A DNA stretch of 9,796 bases from Alphaproteobacteria bacterium (GTDB taxonomy: Bacteria > Pseudomonadota > Alphaproteobacteria > Caulobacterales > Maricaulaceae): positions 1 to 9,796 of the forward strand of contig JAUIEH010000066.1 of NCBI GenBank assembly GCA_030428405.1, given 5' to 3'. Positions 5,654-9,796 of the stretch are shown here, one piece after another. The position numbers were made by a program, and so were the translations under genes. Position 1 is the stretch's first letter, and every line of letters begins with the position of its first letter. Below the pieces are notes generated by a model that saw nothing but the letters and a program-made list of their open reading frames with translations, searched no databases and was not told the origin of the DNA.

Positions 5654-6335
5654 CCTTTGCGCCTGACGCAAGTCGTATGACGGCGTCGGGCAAATCTTCG
5701 AAGTGATCGAGCACGCCGTCGGCGCCCAGAAGCGCCGGCGGCGTCTCGGTATATCCATGGCTCATCACGATCACCGGCACGCCGAAATTTCGAGCGGCCG
5801 CAACGTCCACGCTGCTGTCGCCGATCATGACGGCGCGCTCGCGCGCACCCTCGCCAAGCGCTGCTTCGAGGTGGGAGGGGTGCGGCTTGCGCACCGGGGC
5901 CGCATCGGCGCCGACGACATTCGCGAAGCGCGCGCTTAACTTCAGGACGCCCAACAACTGATCGGTGAGCCGTTGGGGCTTGTTGGTGGCGATGACCAGC
6001 CGCGCGCCCATGTCCGACAACTGATCCATCGCCGCGCATGCGCCGTCGAACGGCGCGCTCGATCGTGCGATGTCTTCGGCGTAGCGCTCAATAAACAAGG
6101 CGACACGGCGGTCGATACCAGGCTCGGGAAACGATGCGCCGGAGCGCGCATAAGCGCGCATCAGGAGTGCGCGCGCGCCACGGCCGACCATGTGGCGCAC
6201 ATCTTCTAAGGACGCGGGCGGAAACCCGTCAGCGCTCGTGACTTCATTCAGCGCGCGCAACAGGTCTGGCGCTGTGTCGATCAGCGTCCCGTCCAGGTCG
6301 AAAATGACGGTGAAGCCGTCCAGTACGCGCGCCAC
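5622..6335 (-). CDS. gph: Phosphoglycolate phosphatase (HAD family)
   Basis: A cytoplasmic HAD-superfamily hydrolase that dephosphorylates 2-phosphoglycolate, formed for instance when oxidised DNA ends are repaired. With the GTG start at 6335 it has 237 aa. All four HAD motifs are present: DLDGT (nucleophile D13, acid D15), T117 in IATNKP, K150 in RKPHPSH, and GDSSVD (D173, D177); the helical cap lies at about 20-85. The GTG follows a G-rich purine run and leaves a normal short N-terminus and 92 bases to the divergent glmU. An in-frame TTG at 6386 would add 17 residues and leave only 41 bases; I think it less likely. The substrate is inferred from family resemblance and context. The 3' end overlaps the small convergent gene. 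Confidence 0.87.
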   Translation of the reverse strand: MARVLDGFTVIFDLDGTLIDTAPDLLRALNEVTSADGFPPASLEDVRHMVGRGARALLMRAYARSGASFPEPGIDRRVALFIERYAEDIARSSAPFDGACAAMDQLSDMGARLVIATNKPQRLTDQLLGVLKLSARFANVVGADAAPVRKPHPSHLEAALGEGARERAVMIGDSSVDVAAARNFGVPVIVMSHGYTETPPALLGADGVLDHFEDLPDAVIRLASGAKVSAETADAPD

Positions 6336-6427
6336 GGCCGCCCCCAAAGTCGAGTCTGGCCGCGCAAGCGGCGGATCAGGTAACAATGCGCCGACTCGAT
6401 ACAGTTCAGCGCTAGGTCTATTCGCTT

Positions 6428-7768
6428 ATGCCCCAGTCGCGTTGCGCCGTCATCCTGGCGGCCGGGAAAGGCACGCGGATGAAATCCGCGCGTTCCAAAG
6501 TGCTCCACGAGGTCGGCGGCAAGCCGATGCTCGCTTGGGCGGTCGAGGCTGCGCGCGCGTGCGGCGTGGAACGCGTGGTCGTCGTTTATGGCGAGCACGC
6601 GCCCGATGTCGCGGAACTGGCTCAAGAGCTTGGATGTGAAACCGCGCTGCAGGACCCGCCGCTCGGGACCGGCCACGCCGTCTTGGCCGCGCGCGAGGCG
6701 ATGGCGGATGAGACCGGGGCGATGATCGTCCTATATGCGGACACGCCAATGTTGCCGGCTGAAACGCTTCAGGACGCTTTCGCCTCCGTCGACGCCGGAG
6801 CGAGCGTCGCCGTTCTCGGATTCGAGATCGCCGATGGCGGCGGTTATGGCCGCCTGGTGACGTCTGCTGATGGCGGGCTTGAACGCATTGTCGAGGCCAA
6901 GGACGCCTCCGACGACGAACTTGCGATCGGCCTTTGCAATTCGGGCGTCATGGCGGGCCCGGCGCGCTTGATGTTCGAACTCCTCGGCGAGGTGAAGAAC
7001 GACAACGCCAAGGGCGAATATTATCTGACTGACATTGTCGGCCTCGCGCGCGACAGGGGACTGGGCGCACAAGTCGTGCGCGGCGCATTCGACGATTTTC
7101 TCGGCGTGAACTCCCGTGTCGAGCTGGCCGCGTGCGAAGCGCTGTTTCAGGCGCGCGCGAGAGAAGCGGCGCTGATCAACGGCGTCACGATGATCGATCC
7201 CGGCACAGTCTATTTTTCTTACGACACTGAAATCGGAGCCGATGTCGTGATCGAGCCGAATGTCGTGTTTCGCGCCGGAGTGCGCGTCGAAGAGGGTGCA
7301 ACGGTTCGCGCGTTCAGCCATCTCGAGGGTGCGCATGTGCGCGCGGGCGCCTCGGTCGGCCCCTATGCGCGCTTGCGTCCAGGCGCTGACATCGGCCCCG
7401 GCGCCTTTATCGGCAATTTCGTCGAAGTGAAGAACACAACGCTCGCGGCCGGCGCCAAGGCGTCCCATCTCACTTATCTCGGCGATGCGGAAGTGGGCGA
7501 AAAGGCGAATATCGGCGCAGGCACGATCACCTGCAATTATGATGGCTTCGCCAAGCACAAGACCATTATAGGCGCGGGCGCTTTCATCGGTTCCGACACC
7601 GCTTTGGTGGCGCCTGTACGCATTGGCGCCGGCGCATTTACGGGCTCAGGTTCGGTGATTACGCGCGATGTCCCAGACGATGCGCTCGCGGTTGCGCGCG
7701 GTCGTCAGCGCGACATTGAAGGCTGGGCGAAAAAATTTCGTGACGCCCAACCGGCGAAGAAGAAATGA
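6428..7768 (+). CDS. glmU: Bifunctional GlmU: GlcN-1-P acetyltransferase / UDP-GlcNAc pyrophosphorylase
   Basis: A 446-aa cytoplasmic enzyme making UDP-N-acetylglucosamine from glucosamine-1-phosphate, acetyl-CoA and UTP, the precursor for peptidoglycan and lipopolysaccharide. The N-terminal pyrophosphorylase domain (1-230) shows LAAGKGTRMKS with SKVLHEVGGKPML, PLGTGHAV at 78-85, the metal ligands D105 (YADTP) and N228 (GVNSR). The C-terminal left-handed beta helix (about 250-435) consists of repeated hexapeptides (IG-GA-I, VRIGAGAF) and carries the acetyltransferase H347 in SHLTYLGD, plus NIGAGTITCNYDG. The length is near the family norm and nothing is missing. It is divergent from gph and overlaps rpiA by ATGA at 7765-7768. 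Its ribosome binding site is weak. Confidence 0.98.
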   Translation: MPQSRCAVILAAGKGTRMKSARSKVLHEVGGKPMLAWAVEAARACGVERVVVVYGEHAPDVAELAQELGCETALQDPPLGTGHAVLAAREAMADETGAMIVLYADTPMLPAETLQDAFASVDAGASVAVLGFEIADGGGYGRLVTSADGGLERIVEAKDASDDELAIGLCNSGVMAGPARLMFELLGEVKNDNAKGEYYLTDIVGLARDRGLGAQVVRGAFDDFLGVNSRVELAACEALFQARAREAALINGVTMIDPGTVYFSYDTEIGADVVIEPNVVFRAGVRVEEGATVRAFSHLEGAHVRAGASVGPYARLRPGADIGPGAFIGNFVEVKNTTLAAGAKASHLTYLGDAEVGEKANIGAGTITCNYDGFAKHKTIIGAGAFIGSDTALVAPVRIGAGAFTGSGSVITRDVPDDALAVARGRQRDIEGWAKKFRDAQPAKKK

Positions 7769-8496
7769 GCGGGAGCTCCGTCATGACGCCTACGGACGAC
7801 CCGCGCCTCGCGGGAAAGCGTGCTGCGGCGCAGGCTGCGCTCGACCATGTGCGCGACGGCATGACCATCGGGTTGGGCTCGGGTTCGACAGCGGACATCT
7901 TCACGGCGATGCTGGGCGAGACGGCGGCTGCGAATGGCTGGCGCATACGCGGGGTGGCGACTTCTCAGTCGACGGAGCGCTGCGCGGAAAAGGCGGGCAT
8001 CGCGCTGATTTCCCTCAACGCGGCCGGCGCGCTCGACCTCGCCGTCGATGGCGCTGACGAGGTCGACGGCGACTTCAATCTGATCAAAGGCGGCGGCGCC
8101 TGCCTGTTTCGCGAAAAACTTGTTGCTGAGGCGAGTCCCGGCCTGATCGTCGTTGTGGATGAAACGAAGCTTGTCTCAAGGCTGGGAAAGTTCCCGCTGC
8201 CCGTTGAGATCGAGCCGTTCGGGCACGAAACAACGATGCGGCGGATGGCGGATATTTTCGCCCGCCACGATGCGGCTGAATGCGCACTTACGCTGCGCAA
8301 GCGCGAAGAAGAGCTTCTCATCACCGACGGCGGCCATTACATCGTCGATTGTCCGCTGGGCGCCATTCGTGATTCCGGCGCGCTGGCGGACGAACTCAAG
8401 GGCGTCACCGGCGTAATCGAGCACGGTCTGTTTATCGGACTGACCCAAGTCGTCATCGTCGGCGAAGCCGGCGGCGCGCGTGTGCTGACGGCCTGA
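7765..8496 (+). CDS. rpiA: Ribose-5-phosphate isomerase A
   Basis: Interconverts ribose-5-phosphate and ribulose-5-phosphate in the non-oxidative pentose phosphate pathway. It has 243 aa from the ATG at 7765. Motifs are IGLGSGSTA (35-43), DGADEVD with D95 and D98, K108 in LIKGGGA and the catalytic base E117 in FREKLVAE; their spacing equals that of E. coli RpiA D81, D84, K94 and E103. VVVDETKLV and ITDGGHYIVDC complete the fold. The ATG overlaps the glmU stop, but an internal ATG at 7783 is preceded by GGGAG at 7771-7775 with 7 bases between and may be the real start, giving 237 aa. It is followed 13 bases later by the DUF2059 gene. Confidence 0.97.
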   Translation: MSGSSVMTPTDDPRLAGKRAAAQAALDHVRDGMTIGLGSGSTADIFTAMLGETAAANGWRIRGVATSQSTERCAEKAGIALISLNAAGALDLAVDGADEVDGDFNLIKGGGACLFREKLVAEASPGLIVVVDETKLVSRLGKFPLPVEIEPFGHETTMRRMADIFARHDAAECALTLRKREEELLITDGGHYIVDCPLGAIRDSGALADELKGVTGVIEHGLFIGLTQVVIVGEAGGARVLTA

Positions 8497-8509
8497 TCGG
8501 AGGGGGCGA

Positions 8510-9031
8510 ATGCGGATTGCAGAAGGCGTTGCGGTCGCCGCAATGTTGGTGTGCGCGGCCGGAATTGGCGCGCACAGTACGGCGCGCGAAGACAATGCGC
8601 GAACTTCGCTGGCGGAGCGTCTATTGGCGCGGTCTGGCGCGGCGGTCGAGCCTGGCGCCTATGCCGCGCAGCTCGCCCGCAGCGCACGGTCCATGGTCGA
8701 ATCGTGCCGCCCGGAAATAACGCAACGCGAAGCCGACGCCTTCGAGGCCGCCTATCTCGCCGAGCTGTCGATCGCCGTGCCGCGCTTTCTCGACCATGTC
8801 AGCGCCAGCTATGCCGAGCGTTTGAGCGAAGAGGAAATCCTCGCGCTACTCGAATTTTACAGCACTGATGACGGGCGCGCGGTCGCTGAGGCCATGCCGG
8901 AGATCGCCGCCGATCATGTCAGCGCACAAACTCTGATCGAGCGCGCCATGCTGCGTTCTTATCGCAGCATGGGGTGGTGCGCGCCCGAGGCGGAGCGGCG
9001 AGAGCCCGGCGCATCGGACCAGGCTCTCTGA
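8510..9031 (+). CDS. Secreted DUF2059 domain protein
   Basis: A 173-aa protein probably exported by Sec: the first 25 residues are a short charged start, a hydrophobic stretch (VAVAAMLVCAAGIG) and a possible cleavage after HSTA. The DUF2059 region (about 88-150) has the typical YAERLSEEEILALLEFYSTDDGRA pattern, found in small periplasmic proteins whose role is unknown. The start is supported by GGAGGGGG just upstream. It follows rpiA by 13 bases, so it is likely in the glmU-rpiA operon. In Caulobacterales-type genomes a DUF2059 gene commonly sits between rpiA and gor, and this placement fits. Two cysteines (C66, C157) are present. It converges on the TonB-like gene with a 7-base gap. Confidence 0.83.
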   Translation: MRIAEGVAVAAMLVCAAGIGAHSTAREDNARTSLAERLLARSGAAVEPGAYAAQLARSARSMVESCRPEITQREADAFEAAYLAELSIAVPRFLDHVSASYAERLSEEEILALLEFYSTDDGRAVAEAMPEIAADHVSAQTLIERAMLRSYRSMGWCAPEAERREPGASDQAL

Positions 9032-9038
9032 ACCGCAT

Positions 9039-9410
9039 CTAGCTGTTCTGCCAGTCCGTCGATTCCCGCCACTGCAAACGCACGTCATGCGTGATCGCCT
9101 GGCCTTGCGCCGGCGGCGCATAGCGCAGCGAGCGCGCATAGCGGCGGGCTTCGGCGGCGAACATCGGCGACGAACAGCTCGCGACTTCCGCGCGGGTGAC
9201 TTCGCCGTTGGCCGCGATTTCAAGCCGAAGGACGCAGTCGCCTTCCTGGGCGTTGTACCGAGCAATCTCGGGATAGCGGAGATTGTCCGCGTCGATGAGA
9301 GCCGGAGCGGGGGCCGCGACGGCCGGCGCCGGAGGTGCGATTTGGGCGGAAGCGCTCTGCGCAATGCCAAGAGCCGCCGCCACTGCGAGTGCAGAATGTA
9401 TCAGTTTCAT
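9039..9410 (-). CDS. Short secreted TonB C-terminal-domain protein
   Basis: A 123-aa protein with a Sec signal peptide (MKLIHSALAVAAALGIAQS, likely cut after ASA at 22), a short Pro/Ala linker (25-38), and a TonB C-terminal-type domain (about 45-117): YPEIARYNAQEGDCVLRLEI, then ANGEVTRAEVASCSSP, and A-RYARSLRYAPP. True TonB keeps an N-terminal membrane anchor and a long Pro-rich spacer, both missing here, so it is probably a free periplasmic protein, not an energy transducer. C59 and C79 sit in neighbouring strands and could form a disulfide. An extended -10 lies 6 bases before the ATG. It lies antisense between the DUF2059 gene and gor. Confidence 0.82.
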   Translation of the reverse strand: MKLIHSALAVAAALGIAQSASAQIAPPAPAVAAPAPALIDADNLRYPEIARYNAQEGDCVLRLEIAANGEVTRAEVASCSSPMFAAEARRYARSLRYAPPAQGQAITHDVRLQWRESTDWQNS

Positions 9411-9663
9411 GACGCTAATATAACAGATATGTGACAGGGCGCGCGAGCCCTATTTTGCAACCTGAGCGCAAGGTTGATTTCCCTTTTATTCGCAACGGTT
9501 TTCGCGGCTCGCAGCGTGCCGGGTGCAGCTGGCGGCGTCCGCTCTGGGCGCGCCGAATCACAGGCTAAGAACGATCGATTGATCGGCCTTGCAGCGCGGA
9601 GTGCTTCGCGCTTGTTTGCGATGAAGTCGGCAGCCGCCGATCCGGACGAAAATGGAGAGGCGT
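9411..9663. other. Gap before gor: promoter of TonB-like gene and presumably of gor
   Basis: These 253 bases hold no gene I support. They contain an extended -10 for the minus-strand TonB-like gene and the small inverted repeat AGGGC-N6-GCCCT with ATTTT after it (9436-9456), which may be an operator or a weak plus-strand terminator. Further right are a stem AGCGCG-N8-CGCGCT and the start region of gor. I see no convincing gor promoter. Confidence 0.4.
9417..9425 (-). promoter_or_regulatory. Extended -10 of the TonB-like gene, possibly leaderless
   Basis: On the minus strand TGTTATATT gives TGn followed by a TATATT -10 (9417-9422). The -10 ends 6 bases before the ATG at 9410, so transcription would begin at or next to the start codon. 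No Shine-Dalgarno sequence is present. The -35 region is GC-rich and shows no consensus; it overlaps the inverted repeat AGGGC/GCCCT. Confidence 0.4.
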
Positions 9664-9796
9664 GTGGCAGAGCGCGACTATGAGCTGTTTGTCATCGGCG
9701 CGGGTTCGGGCGGCGTGCGCGCCGCGCGGCTTGCGGCGGCGCGCCACGGCGTGCGCACCGCGATCGCAGAAGAGTCGCGCTATGGCGGCACCTGCG
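9664..9796 (+). CDS. gor: Glutathione reductase, 3'-truncated by window edge
   Basis: The N-terminal 44 residues of a flavoprotein disulfide reductase: LFVIGAGSGGVRAARLAA is the FAD-binding GxGxxG fold, and the frame ends at YGGTC, whose cysteine is the first of the redox-active CxxxxC pair. The SGGVRAAR wording and the short start fit alphaproteobacterial glutathione reductases, which reduce glutathione disulfide with NADPH. The rest lies beyond the window, so mercuric reductase-like or other paralogues cannot be excluded. I chose the GTG at 9664, giving MAERDYELF and a GGAGAGG site before it; an in-frame ATG at 9652 would add four residues but would consume that site. Confidence 0.85.
   Translation, partial: MAERDYELFVIGAGSGGVRAARLAAARHGVRTAIAEESRYGGTC

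Noticed and set aside
6731..7558. Long minus-strand ORF inside glmU
   Set aside because: Antisense frame created by GC-rich codon bias in a clearly coding glmU; no family resemblance.
9474..9683. Plus-strand ORF with a signal-peptide-like start before gor
   Set aside because: TTG start with AAGG touching it, overlap with the gor start, and a random-looking C-terminal part.

Overview
This window looks like the right-hand end of an integrative and conjugative element (ICE) meeting an alphaproteobacterial chromosome. The chromosome side suggests Caulobacterales/Hyphomonadaceae or a relative: GC-rich DNA, a MucR/Ros-family regulator, and the gene order glmU-rpiA-DUF2059-gor. The genus cannot be read from the sequence.

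Element side (1-3912). The window opens inside trbI, the VirB10-like channel gene of a trb-type conjugation system, and continues with the DUF2274 gene that usually follows trbI. An AlpA-family regulator gene overlaps the end of the DUF2274 gene. Then comes a translationally coupled pair: an unrecognised 123-aa protein and a HEPN-like 156-aa protein. A 307-base gap (2279-2585) holds a long imperfect hairpin and, previously hidden in it, the C-terminal half of a second, diverged alpA gene. A tyrosine recombinase gene on the minus strand (2586-3815) closes the element. Between its start and the tRNA lie helically phased copies of a CTTACCG motif.

Junction. An intact minus-strand tRNA-Val (anticodon CAC, CCA encoded) at 3913-3987 has its 3' end facing the integrase. 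This is the classic arrangement for a tRNA attachment site. The 5' part and everything to its right is then ancestral chromosome.

Chromosome side (3988-9796). An AT-richer region with several palindromes precedes a mucR-like gene whose zinc-finger ligands are partly lost and whose C-terminus is a lysine/arginine-rich tail. A gene-poor stretch (4881-5419) follows, then a small conserved protein of unknown function that converges on and overlaps gph (phosphoglycolate phosphatase). Divergent from gph is glmU (UDP-GlcNAc synthesis), which overlaps rpiA (pentose phosphate pathway) by ATGA; a secreted DUF2059 protein gene follows 13 bases later. A short secreted TonB C-terminal-domain protein lies on the opposite strand between it and the 5' end of gor (glutathione reductase), which the window edge cuts at its first redox cysteine.

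The points most worth a second look are the HEPN-containing gene pair, the alpA remnant with its neighbouring hairpin, the phased repeats at the integrase end, and the altered MucR zinc finger.
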